Source of the DNA: Bacillota bacterium
GTDB taxonomy: Bacteria; Bacillota_I; Bacilli_A; RFN20; CAG-826
Length of the DNA stretch: 10,413 bases
Direction: 5' to 3'
NCBI GenBank assembly: GCA_023443485.1
Contig: JAEZUH010000049.1
Coordinates: forward strand, 1-10,413
In this document: piece by piece, positions 1-6,230 of the stretch
How the letters are laid out: every line of letters starts with the position of its first letter
Position numbering within the stretch: position 1 is the stretch's first letter
Notes under the pieces: model-generated
Databases searched by the model: none
Told to the model about the DNA's origin: nothing
Seen by the model: the letters and a program-made list of their open reading frames with translations, nothing else
Made by a program: the position numbers and the translations under genes

Positions 1-18
1 TAAATCCCAGTCAGACAT
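1..18 (-). CDS. Possible start of the FMN-riboswitch-controlled gene (partial)
   Basis: Only six codons are visible (M-S-D-W-D-L) before the window ends, so the product cannot be identified. The ATG at 18-16 is the first one after the riboswitch terminator. It has an AAGGAG ribosome binding site at 36-31, 12 bases upstream, which is a little far. Genes behind FMN riboswitches in Firmicutes usually encode a riboflavin transporter such as RibU or riboflavin biosynthesis enzymes; that is known of the riboswitch class, not seen here. The true start could also lie further left. Confidence 0.4.
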
Positions 19-47
19 AAAATAAAAAGGCTCCTTAATCCAGAGCC
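19..47 (-). terminator. Intrinsic terminator of the FMN riboswitch
   Basis: On the minus strand GGCTCT (47-42) pairs with GGAGCC (34-29), with one G-T wobble at the loop end, around a 7-base loop. A T-rich run (28-19) follows. This is the expected expression platform directly 3' of an FMN aptamer. The 3' arm contains GGAG of the next gene's probable ribosome binding site (AAGGAG, 36-31), so the hairpin would also hide that site. No other terminator is seen after parB, so this one may also end read-through from the par operon when FMN is bound. Confidence 0.85.
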
Positions 48-52
48 AAAAA

Positions 53-157
53 ACTTCTTTTATCCAGACTTTACTGTCGCCACTTGAATCACACAAGTTC
101 CTGCTTTTTCAGCTCGCGGGGTTTACCGCCGGTCACGTTTATCGTTGCCCTGAAGTG
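53..157 (-). promoter_or_regulatory. FMN riboswitch (RFN element)
   Basis: Read on the minus strand, this stretch carries the conserved blocks of the RFN element in order. ACTTC (156-152) closes the outer stem P1 with GAAGT (57-53). AGGGCA follows, then a short hairpin ACG-ATAAA-CGT, then GACCGGCGGTAAA and CCCCGCGAGC, then GCAGGAACTTG-TGTGATT-CAAGT (ACTTG/CAAGT stem), then GGCGACAGTAAAGTCTGGATAAAAGAAG. The GACCGGCGGTA, CCGCGAGC and AGTCTGGAT blocks are diagnostic. The loops are short, so this is a compact aptamer of about 105 bases. FMN binding is expected to favour the terminator at 47-19 and switch off the gene to the left. A candidate -10 box lies just upstream inside the end of parB. Confidence 0.95.
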
Positions 158-163
158 ATACCC

Positions 164-169
164 ATTATA
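164..169 (-). promoter_or_regulatory. Candidate -10 box for the riboswitch transcript
   Basis: A perfect TATAAT lies at 169-164 on the minus strand, seven bases upstream of the aptamer. It overlaps the parB stop codon (TAA, 167-165). The bases at 171-170 are TG, but directly adjacent, not one base away as in an extended -10. No good -35 box is present at the right distance: the best is TTCGCT with an 18-base spacer. The element may therefore be weak, and the riboswitch may also be transcribed by read-through from parB. Confidence 0.5.
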
Positions 170-1007
170 CATTATCCAATGATAGAGAGCGAATAAATTT
201 TTCGCGTTCTTCTTCGGTTTCAAAACGGAGTGAAATTGTTTTTGGGCTTATACTGGCTTGGCATTTTAGTAATGCCTTGATTTTTCTTTCTTCTTCCAAC
301 AATGATGGAGACTTTTTCATTGAATAAACTAGGCGTTCAACTTCTCTAACAGATAGTTTGTCACGATAAATTATTGGCAGGGTGTTTTTGATGTTTTCAA
401 TGGAAAGAGTGGAAAGGGCTCTTGCATGGCCAAAAGAGAGAATGTTGTTTGAAATGTCTCTAAGAACAAAATCAGGCATTTTGATAAGCCTCATAATGTT
501 TGTAATTTGAGATCTTGATTGTTGCATCATTTCAGCAATTTCCCCTTGAGTAAAGTGATAACGTTTCTGTAACCGATTTAAAACAAGAGACATTTCCACT
601 ATATTACTATTTTTGTCTCCTTCTAACCGTTTTGCTAAAAAGACTAGCATATCTTCTTCATCTATCTTTACAACGCTACAGGGAATGTAATCAAACTTCA
701 ATTTAAGAGCCGCAATATAGTAAATACGTGGATAAAGGATTTCGTATCGGCCTTCTTTTTCCACTACCAATATAGGTGATGCGATGCCTTTTTCTTTTAT
801 TTGAGTAATGCTTGCCTCGAGCTGTTGTTCATTAATTCGGGCCTTTTTTAGTATTGAATTATCATCAATAAGTTCAACACGGATATATCCTGGTGTAGAA
901 CTTGAATATTCTTTTTCTAAAGAAGAAATAATATCTGTACTTGAAAAGCGCTTCATCAAAGTAGAAAGCGAGGAGCGCAAAATTTTTGGACTTTTATCTT
1001 TCTTCAT
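165..1007 (-). CDS. parB: ParB/Spo0J-family chromosome partitioning protein with degenerate CTP motifs
   Basis: This is a 280-residue protein in the position of spo0J, directly after parA. ParB binds parS sites near the origin and works with ParA and SMC in chromosome segregation. Residues 10-21 (ILRSSLSTLMKR) resemble the basic N-terminal peptide that stimulates ParA. Residues 58-100 match the start of the ParB domain (NEQQLEASI, then IASPILVVEKEGRYEI). A helix-turn-helix lies at about 152-178 (FTQGEIAEMM through ITNIMRLIKMP), followed by SFGHARAL at 191-198. A C-terminal dimer segment is at about 258-276. The oddity is that both CTP-binding motifs have lost their key residues: GERR is replaced by PRIY (93-96), and the ENxxR motif aligns to RLEGD (128-132). 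The start overlaps the parA end by 14 bases, with AAGGAAG about 9 bases upstream. Noc is the alternative, but the gene order and N-terminus fit Spo0J better. Confidence 0.88.
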   Translation of the reverse strand: MKKDKSPKILRSSLSTLMKRFSSTDIISSLEKEYSSSTPGYIRVELIDDNSILKKARINEQQLEASITQIKEKGIASPILVVEKEGRYEILYPRIYYIAALKLKFDYIPCSVVKIDEEDMLVFLAKRLEGDKNSNIVEMSLVLNRLQKRYHFTQGEIAEMMQQSRSQITNIMRLIKMPDFVLRDISNNILSFGHARALSTLSIENIKNTLPIIYRDKLSVREVERLVYSMKKSPSLLEEERKIKALLKCQASISPKTISLRFETEEEREKFIRSLSLDNV

Positions 1008-1761
1008 GATCGATTACTTCCTTGGCTAAAGAAAAGTATGCCAATGAACCACTGCTATTTGGTTTATAGACAGTGACCGGCAACCCCTTAGCATTGCTTT
1101 CTGGTATCGAAATATTTCTTGGTATCTGAGTTAAAAAAGTATTTTCTTTAAACAGTCCCCTGATTTGAGTGGTAATTTCTGTTCCCAATCTTGTTTTAGA
1201 ATCATACATTGTCATTAAGAAGCCTTCTATTCCAAGATTTGGATTATATGTTGTTTGAATTCGTGAGACGCTTGACAGAATTTGGGCAACCGCTTCCATG
1301 GCAAAATATTCACATTGAACGGGGATTAAAACTGAATTAGCAGAAACAAGAGAATTAACAGTCAAAAAACCCAAGCTAGGAGGACAATCAATAATAATAT
1401 AATCGTATTCCTTTTTAATTTGTTCAATCGCTCTTTTTAAGAGCGAAAATGGTTTGTCTGTTTTATTAGCTACTACATCTGCAGAAGCTAAAATTAATTT
1501 TGATGGCAACAAATCGAGAGTTTTTAGCATTGTTTTTCGAATGACAGAATTAATATCAGAATCGCCAGTAAGAACTTCAAATATGCACTTATTAATTAAA
1601 GTGATATCAATTCCAAGGCCTCGAGATGAATTGCCTTGAGGATCCATATCGATGAGAAGTACTCTACGCGTGAAATGAGCAAGGGCAGAAGAAAGATTAA
1701 TGGCAGTTGTGGTTTTTCCAACCCCACCTTTTTGATTAGCAATAGCGATAATTTTTGTCAT
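994..1761 (-). CDS. parA: ParA/Soj chromosome partitioning ATPase
   Basis: This is a 255-residue ParA-type deviant Walker ATPase. It binds DNA non-specifically as an ATP dimer, and its ATPase is stimulated by ParB during origin segregation; in Bacillus, Soj also acts on DnaA. The deviant Walker A box is KGGVGKTTT (11-19) with both lysines. The LIDMDPQGNSS motif follows at 36-46, IIIDCPPSLG (Walker B region) at 122-131, and a basic SKTRLG near 188-193, where DNA-contacting arginines occur. The ATG at 1761 is chosen because GAGGAA lies 6 bases upstream and the protein then starts MTKIIAIANQKGG as in Soj. An in-frame ATG at 1782 would add seven residues, but it lies on the -10 box and parS-like site. 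It is followed by parB with a 14-base overlap and has its own promoter. Confidence 0.96.
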   Translation of the reverse strand: MTKIIAIANQKGGVGKTTTAINLSSALAHFTRRVLLIDMDPQGNSSRGLGIDITLINKCIFEVLTGDSDINSVIRKTMLKTLDLLPSKLILASADVVANKTDKPFSLLKRAIEQIKKEYDYIIIDCPPSLGFLTVNSLVSANSVLIPVQCEYFAMEAVAQILSSVSRIQTTYNPNLGIEGFLMTMYDSKTRLGTEITTQIRGLFKENTFLTQIPRNISIPESNAKGLPVTVYKPNSSGSLAYFSLAKEVIDHEER

Positions 1762-1765
1762 AGTT

Positions 1766-1781
1766 TGTTCCTCGTGGAACA
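1766..1781. promoter_or_regulatory. parS-like ParB binding site
   Basis: TGTTCCTCGTGGAACA differs at one central base from the perfect palindrome TGTTCCACGTGGAACA, a known form of the parS consensus (Firmicutes commonly have TGTTTCACGTGAAACA). It lies directly upstream of parA, sharing one base with the -10 box (1786-1781), spanning the expected transcription start, and containing GAGGAA of the ribosome binding site. ParB bound here could both mark the origin region and repress parAB. Whether the divergent ParB of this operon binds it is not shown by the sequence. I saw no second copy in the window. Confidence 0.75.
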
Positions 1782-1809
1782 TTATATAACTATCTTATTG
1801 ATAAAGCAA
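1781..1809 (-). promoter_or_regulatory. parA-parB promoter
   Basis: On the minus strand TTGCTT (1809-1804) and TATAAT (1786-1781) are separated by 17 bases, a typical sigma-A layout with a consensus -10 box and a half-matching -35 box. Transcription would start near 1774, inside the parS-like palindrome. The roughly 60-base gap between rsmG and parA is the only sizeable gap in the minus-strand block, which supports a separate promoter. Confidence 0.65.
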
Positions 1810-1822
1810 AGAAAGACATACC

Positions 1823-2524
1823 CTATAAGGGTTTTCTCTTAATCTCGGCAAAATCTCGGGGATATTTTAGAGGTGAATCTTGATCTTTTTCAATGATAAC
1901 AATTGCTCTTTTCTCATCAGATTCAGGAAGAATTTCTTCATATATTTTGCTTAAATGACAATTCATTTTCTTCAACGCTGATTTGGCTTCAACATATTCT
2001 TTCTCCCAATCAGGGCCTTTCAAAGCAACTAGTTTACCGCCTTGTTTTAGAAGTGGCATCGCTAATTCTAGTAAAATATTTAAAGAGGCAACTGCTCTAG
2101 CGAAAACGAAATCATATTCTCCACGATGATTTCTTCCATATTCTTCAATTCTTTCGGCAACACAATTGACATCCCATTTTTTGTTGGAAACATAGTCTTT
2201 TAAATAATTAATTTTCTTTTTTGTCGAATCAAGGAGTGTCAATTTGATTTGAGGGTTTAATATGTAAAGAACAAGGCCCGGATAACCAGCCCCAGTTCCA
2301 ATATCAATTACTTTTTTTCCGTTTAAATCTAAATCAAAAAGACTAACGGCACTATCTAGCACCATTTTTTCCATAAACACTGACGGGTCAGTAATGGCGG
2401 TCAAATTAAAATCTTCATTGGTTTTTAATGTTGATTTCATTAATTCTTCAAGTTCATTAGCCTGAAGATCTGTACAAGAAATGCACCGCGAAACTAAGAA
2501 TTTTTGCAACGTTTCTTTATTCAT
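1823..2524 (-). CDS. rsmG: 16S rRNA (guanine527-N7) methyltransferase RsmG (GidB)
   Basis: RsmG uses S-adenosylmethionine to methylate N7 of G527 in the 530 loop of 16S rRNA; in many bacteria its loss gives low-level streptomycin resistance. The 233-residue protein has the usual family length (E. coli about 207, Bacillus about 239). The SAM-binding motif is VIDIGTGAGYPGL (72-84), followed by LTLLDSTKKK (96-104) with the acidic ribose-binding position. FARAVASL (141-148) and LVALKG (165-170) are family hallmarks, as is the C-terminal YPR...IKRKPL (221-233). AAGGAG lies 8 bases before the ATG, within the last codons of mnmG; the two genes overlap by 8 bases. The mnmG-rsmG-parA-parB order is the classical Firmicutes origin-side arrangement. 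A short hairpin around the stop codon (1832-1820) lacks a T-run on this strand and is not a convincing terminator. Confidence 0.96.
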   Translation of the reverse strand: MNKETLQKFLVSRCISCTDLQANELEELMKSTLKTNEDFNLTAITDPSVFMEKMVLDSAVSLFDLDLNGKKVIDIGTGAGYPGLVLYILNPQIKLTLLDSTKKKINYLKDYVSNKKWDVNCVAERIEEYGRNHRGEYDFVFARAVASLNILLELAMPLLKQGGKLVALKGPDWEKEYVEAKSALKKMNCHLSKIYEEILPESDEKRAIVIIEKDQDSPLKYPRDFAEIKRKPL

Positions 2525-4394
2525 ATCCTTGACTCCTTTTTACATTTAATATCAAGATTGTAACATCGCAAGGGTTAACACCTGAAATTCGCGATGCTTG
2601 TCCAATTGTAAGTGGCCTGAATAAATTTAATTTTTGACGAGCTTCGATTCGTAAGCCGTCCATGTGCAAATAATCAATTCCAGTAGGAATATGCATTTCT
2701 TCAATTTTGCGGACGTTGTCCGCCTCTCGTTTTTGTTTCAGGATGTATCCTTCAAATTTAGTGATAATTTCAAGTTCTTCCATAACATCTTTACAGAGGT
2801 TTAATGACTGCAAATCAGGAATAAAATTTAATAGATGCTCAAATTTAATACCTGGTCTTTTTAAAAGCTCATAGGCTTGAACACCGCCTTTTAGCGGTGC
2901 AGAACCAATGGACTCTAGAAATTCATTGGTTGATTTTTTGGCTCCAACAAAGTTCTTTTGCAAAATTTGTTTCGCTTTTTCAATATCGTCTAATTTCTTT
3001 TGAAAATCTTCATATCGAGATAAGGATATCAAGCCAAGTTGAAATCCGATTTCAGTTAATCGTATATCTGCGTTGTCATGTCTTAACAGCAAACGAAATT
3101 CAGCACGTGATGACATCAAACGATAAGGTTCATTGGCGCCTTTCGTTACTAAATCATCAATCATTACTCCAATATAGGCTTGATCTCTTCTTAAAATTAG
3201 AGGCGGTTTATCTTCAATTTTTAAAGAGGCGTTGATACCCGCCATTAGTCCAAGTGCTGCTGCTTCTTCATACCCTGAGGTTCCACATATTTGGCCAGAA
3301 ATAAATAAACCAGGCCATTTTTTTATTTCAAGAGTGGAATCATATTCATGGGTTTGTATGGCGTCGTATTCGATTGCATAAGCATATTTTAAAAACTCAG
3401 CATTTTCAAATCCAGGAAGAGTTCGAACCATCTCTTCTTGTATATTTATTGGCATTGATGTTGAAAAACCTTGGATATATATCGAATCCGTAAAACGTGA
3501 TTCGGGTTCTAAAAAGAGTTGATGGCGATCTTTATCCGGAAAATTAATGAGTTTGCTTTCAATGGAAGGGCAATATCTTGGACCCGCCCCAGTGATCAAT
3601 CCACTGAAAAGAGATGTTTCGTTAAGATGTTCCCTAATAAGCTTATGTGTTTCAGGTGTAGTATAAATTAAGTGGCAAGGAATTTGCTCTTCAAATGGAA
3701 CAAACTGAGTTGTTTCAAATGAGAAGGCTAGTTCTCCTTTGGTTCCAGGCTGAATGCTTGCTTTGGAAAAATCAATCGATTCAGATTTGATTCGAGGGGG
3801 AGTTCCTGTTTTAAGTCTGATAATATCTATTCCCATTGATTTCAAATATGGAGATAAGCCATTTGAAGGCTCTTGACCATCCGGTCCTTCTTCTCGGACA
3901 TCATGTCCTCTAAAAATCTTGCTTTCCATGTAAGTACCAGTCGCTAAAATGACGGCTTTAGATGTAATCTCTTTTCCGTTTTTTAACTTTACTCCATACA
4001 CATGAGAATCGTCATGCAAAAGGCTTACCACCATTCCTTCGATAATTGTTAGATTTGAACAGTTGAATGCCAAATTCTGAATGAATTCAGGATATTCCAG
4101 TTTATCTTGTTGTGAACGTAAACATTGAACTCCTGGGCCTTTACCAGTGTTAAGCATTTTCATTTGTAAATAATGATGGTCGGCAGCTTTTCCCATCACT
4201 CCGCCAAGAGCATCAATTTCGCGAACCACAATGCCTTTTGCCGATCCTCCAATAGAAGGATTACACGGCATATTTCCCATCAATTTTTTGTTCAAAGTTA
4301 CGAGAAGAGTTTTGTGTCCTTTGTGAGCAGCAGCAAAAGCGGCTTCTAAGCCGGCATGTCCACCACCAACAACGATGATTTCAAAGTCGCACAT
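2517..4394 (-). CDS. mnmG: tRNA uridine-34 5-carboxymethylaminomethyl modification enzyme MnmG (GidA)
   Basis: MnmG is an FAD protein that, with the GTPase MnmE, adds the carboxymethylaminomethyl group to the wobble uridine of several tRNAs, using methylene-tetrahydrofolate. The 625-residue length equals the family norm (E. coli 629). The FAD-binding GGGHAG is at 10-15. NMPCNPSIGGSAKG (41-54) holds Cys44, and GPRYCPSIESK (271-281) holds Cys275; these match the two active-site cysteines known in E. coli (C47, C277). The second signature SGQICGTSGYEEAA is at 366-379. The C-terminal MnmE/tRNA-binding part includes FEGYILKQ and ends in a helical domain. The start codon shares one base with the sufB stop (TAATG), and only a weak AAGG lies 12 bases upstream, so translation is probably coupled to sufB. 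MnmE, the partner often encoded just upstream, is not in the window. Confidence 0.97.
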   Translation of the reverse strand: MCDFEIIVVGGGHAGLEAAFAAAHKGHKTLLVTLNKKLMGNMPCNPSIGGSAKGIVVREIDALGGVMGKAADHHYLQMKMLNTGKGPGVQCLRSQQDKLEYPEFIQNLAFNCSNLTIIEGMVVSLLHDDSHVYGVKLKNGKEITSKAVILATGTYMESKIFRGHDVREEGPDGQEPSNGLSPYLKSMGIDIIRLKTGTPPRIKSESIDFSKASIQPGTKGELAFSFETTQFVPFEEQIPCHLIYTTPETHKLIREHLNETSLFSGLITGAGPRYCPSIESKLINFPDKDRHQLFLEPESRFTDSIYIQGFSTSMPINIQEEMVRTLPGFENAEFLKYAYAIEYDAIQTHEYDSTLEIKKWPGLFISGQICGTSGYEEAAALGLMAGINASLKIEDKPPLILRRDQAYIGVMIDDLVTKGANEPYRLMSSRAEFRLLLRHDNADIRLTEIGFQLGLISLSRYEDFQKKLDDIEKAKQILQKNFVGAKKSTNEFLESIGSAPLKGGVQAYELLKRPGIKFEHLLNFIPDLQSLNLCKDVMEELEIITKFEGYILKQKREADNVRKIEEMHIPTGIDYLHMDGLRIEARQKLNLFRPLTIGQASRISGVNPCDVTILILNVKRSQGYE

Positions 4395-5794
4395 TAACCA
4401 ACACTACCTTCCATGTCTAGTTTAATCAATTGATTAAGTTCAACGGCATATTCCATAGGCAATTCGCGAGAAAATGGTTCGATGAATCCCATAACAATCA
4501 TTTGTATAGCATCCTTTTCACTGATTCCTCGTGACATTAGATAAAATAATTGGTCTTCACTAATTTTGCTCACCGTAGCTTCGTGTTCGATATATGAGGT
4601 ATTATTTTTAACTTCGTTGGTTGGTATTGTATCGCTTAAGGATTGATCATCTAACATAAGAGTGTCACATTCGACATGGGAACGAGAATTGTGAGCGCCT
4701 TTTTCGTGTCGTACTGTTCCGCGATAATTCGTTAGTCCACCATTTTTTACAATTGATTTCGAAATAATAGTCGATGTTGTATTTGGAGCGAGATGAATCA
4801 TTCTAGCTCCGGCATCTTGCTGCTGATTTTTGCCAGAAACCGCAATTGAAATAACTGTTCCTTTAGCTCTTTCACCGGCCAAAATACAAGCTGGGTATTT
4901 CATGTTCATTTGGGAACCGATATTCCCATCGATCCATTCCATTTGAGCATCTTCATAAACCATCGCTCTTTGGGTTACCAGATTAATGATGTTAGTTGAC
5001 CAGTTTTGAACAGTGGTATAACGACATTTCGCCCCTTTTAAAACGACAATTTCTACAACTGCAGCATGTAGGGATTCTTTTGAATACGAAGGAGCGGTAC
5101 AACCCTCAACATAGCTAATCTCTGCTCCTTCATCAACGATGATTAACGATCTTTCAAATTGTCCGGTCTTTTCGTTGTTAATGCGGAAATAGGATTGAAG
5201 CGGTTTATCGAGATGGACTCCTTTTGGAACATAAATAAAAGATCCTCCAGACCAAACTGCACTATTCAAAGCTGAGAATTTGTTGTCAGCAATGGGGACA
5301 ACCGAAGCAAAATATTTTCTGAATAACTCAGGATATAATTTAAGAGCGGCATCAGTTGAAAGAAAGATTACTCCCTTGTCGCTGATTTCTTTTAGCATAT
5401 TGTGATAGATGACTTCTGATTCGTATTGAGTAGAAACACCAGCCAAGAATTTTTGTTCGGCTTCGGGAATTCCTAATTTTTCGAAAGTGTTTTTAATTGT
5501 CTCAGGAACTTCATTCCAGTCCTGGGATTCTTTGCTCGTTATACGAGTAAAATAGGTATATGAAGAGAAATCCAAAAACTTTAAATCCAATCCAAATCGA
5601 GGAAGTGGCATAGCGTTAAAAGACTTCAAAGCTTTCAAGCGAAATTCCAACATCCATTCGGGTTCTTCTTTGATAGTTGAAATTTGACGAATTGTATCTT
5701 CAGATAAACCAACAGCGGTTTTCAAAATGGACACATCTTTGTCTTTGAAGTCATATTTATATTCGGACTGAAATTTAATGTCTTTGTCCGTCAT
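4394..5794 (-). CDS. sufB: SUF Fe-S scaffold protein SufB
   Basis: SufB is the scaffold subunit of the cytosolic SufBCD complex on which Fe-S clusters form from iron and SufS-derived sulfur. The 466-residue length matches Gram-positive SufB. WSGGSFIYVPKGV (181-193) begins the beta-helix core, and VEGCTAPSYSKESLHAAVVE (229-248) carries Cys232, corresponding to E. coli Cys254. ECDTLML holds Cys376, and YIEHEATVSK holds His404 and Glu405; the 29-residue spacing from Cys376 to Glu405 equals that between E. coli Cys405 and Glu434, the proposed cluster site. The C-terminal GFIEPFSRELPMEYAVELNQL is typical. The gene follows sufU after a single base, with only a weak AAAGG about 11 bases upstream. 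Its stop codon overlaps the mnmG start. Confidence 0.97.
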   Translation of the reverse strand: MTDKDIKFQSEYKYDFKDKDVSILKTAVGLSEDTIRQISTIKEEPEWMLEFRLKALKSFNAMPLPRFGLDLKFLDFSSYTYFTRITSKESQDWNEVPETIKNTFEKLGIPEAEQKFLAGVSTQYESEVIYHNMLKEISDKGVIFLSTDAALKLYPELFRKYFASVVPIADNKFSALNSAVWSGGSFIYVPKGVHLDKPLQSYFRINNEKTGQFERSLIIVDEGAEISYVEGCTAPSYSKESLHAAVVEIVVLKGAKCRYTTVQNWSTNIINLVTQRAMVYEDAQMEWIDGNIGSQMNMKYPACILAGERAKGTVISIAVSGKNQQQDAGARMIHLAPNTTSTIISKSIVKNGGLTNYRGTVRHEKGAHNSRSHVECDTLMLDDQSLSDTIPTNEVKNNTSYIEHEATVSKISEDQLFYLMSRGISEKDAIQMIVMGFIEPFSRELPMEYAVELNQLIKLDMEGSVG

Positions 5795-5795
5795 A

Positions 5796-6230
5796 CTATT
5801 TATTACCTTTCAAGATTTCATCAGCGGCCATCCAACCAATAGTTGCACATCTAACGCGAGCGGCCTGTTTGGAAGTATTAATGAAGACAAGCGCTTCTTC
5901 CAATATTGAATCATCGAATGGCTCTTCGTGAATCATGTGATGGAATTGTTCAATAATATATTTTGCTTCTTCACTATTTTTACCTTTTAAAAGATCACAC
6001 ATAATGTCAGTCGAGGCAGTGGAAATCGTGCAAGCAATTCCATCAAAACAAGCATCCACAACAATGTTGTCTTCAACATGCAAAAAGATATTCAAATCAT
6101 CAATGCAATTGTCAGAATGCATGTGAACTTTAGTAAAAGAATCACCAGTTGGCTGATGTTTATTGATAGGGTTGGCATAGTGATCCATGATTATTTGGCG
6201 CATCATGTCGTTAGTTAGAGAAATAGGCAT
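5796..6230 (-). CDS. sufU: Zinc-dependent sulfurtransferase SufU
   Basis: SufU accepts the persulfide sulfur from SufS and passes it to the SUF scaffold; in Gram-positive bacteria it replaces SufE. The 144-residue protein begins with LTNDMMRQIIMDHYANPINK, like the N-terminus of Bacillus SufU. The zinc ligands known from Bacillus SufU (Cys41, Asp43, Cys66, Cys128) are all present as Cys42 and Asp44 (SDNCIDD), Cys67 (GIACTIS) and Cys128 (VRCATIGW). Its zinc site and SufU-type spacing separate it from the IscU scaffolds. The gene overlaps the end of sufS by 20 bases and has a strong AAGGAGG at 6248-6242, 11 bases before the ATG. It lies directly after its partner sufS, as in Firmicutes operons. 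Confidence 0.96.
   Translation of the reverse strand: MPISLTNDMMRQIIMDHYANPINKHQPTGDSFTKVHMHSDNCIDDLNIFLHVEDNIVVDACFDGIACTISTASTDIMCDLLKGKNSEEAKYIIEQFHHMIHEEPFDDSILEEALVFINTSKQAARVRCATIGWMAADEILKGNK

Noticed and set aside
165..1007. Identification of the parB gene as noc
   Set aside because: Noc normally lies between rsmG and soj; this gene follows parA, as spo0J does, and has a basic N-terminal ParA-contact-like peptide. Noc also normally has an intact GERR motif, so the degeneracy does not favour it.
1762..1782. Upstream in-frame ATG at 1782 as the parA start, adding MFHEEQT
   Set aside because: It overlaps the -10 box and the parS-like palindrome and has no ribosome binding site, while the ATG at 1761 has GAGGAA at good distance and gives the usual Soj N-terminus.
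1820..1832. ACCCT/AGGGT hairpin around the rsmG stop codon as a terminator
   Set aside because: The stem is only 5 base pairs, and the T-run follows it on the plus strand, where no gene ends. On the rsmG strand there is no T-run.
808..3235. Plus-strand open frames inside parB, parA, rsmG and mnmG
   Set aside because: They lie entirely or almost entirely antisense to well-recognised genes, are short, lack convincing ribosome binding sites, and their translations resemble no protein family.
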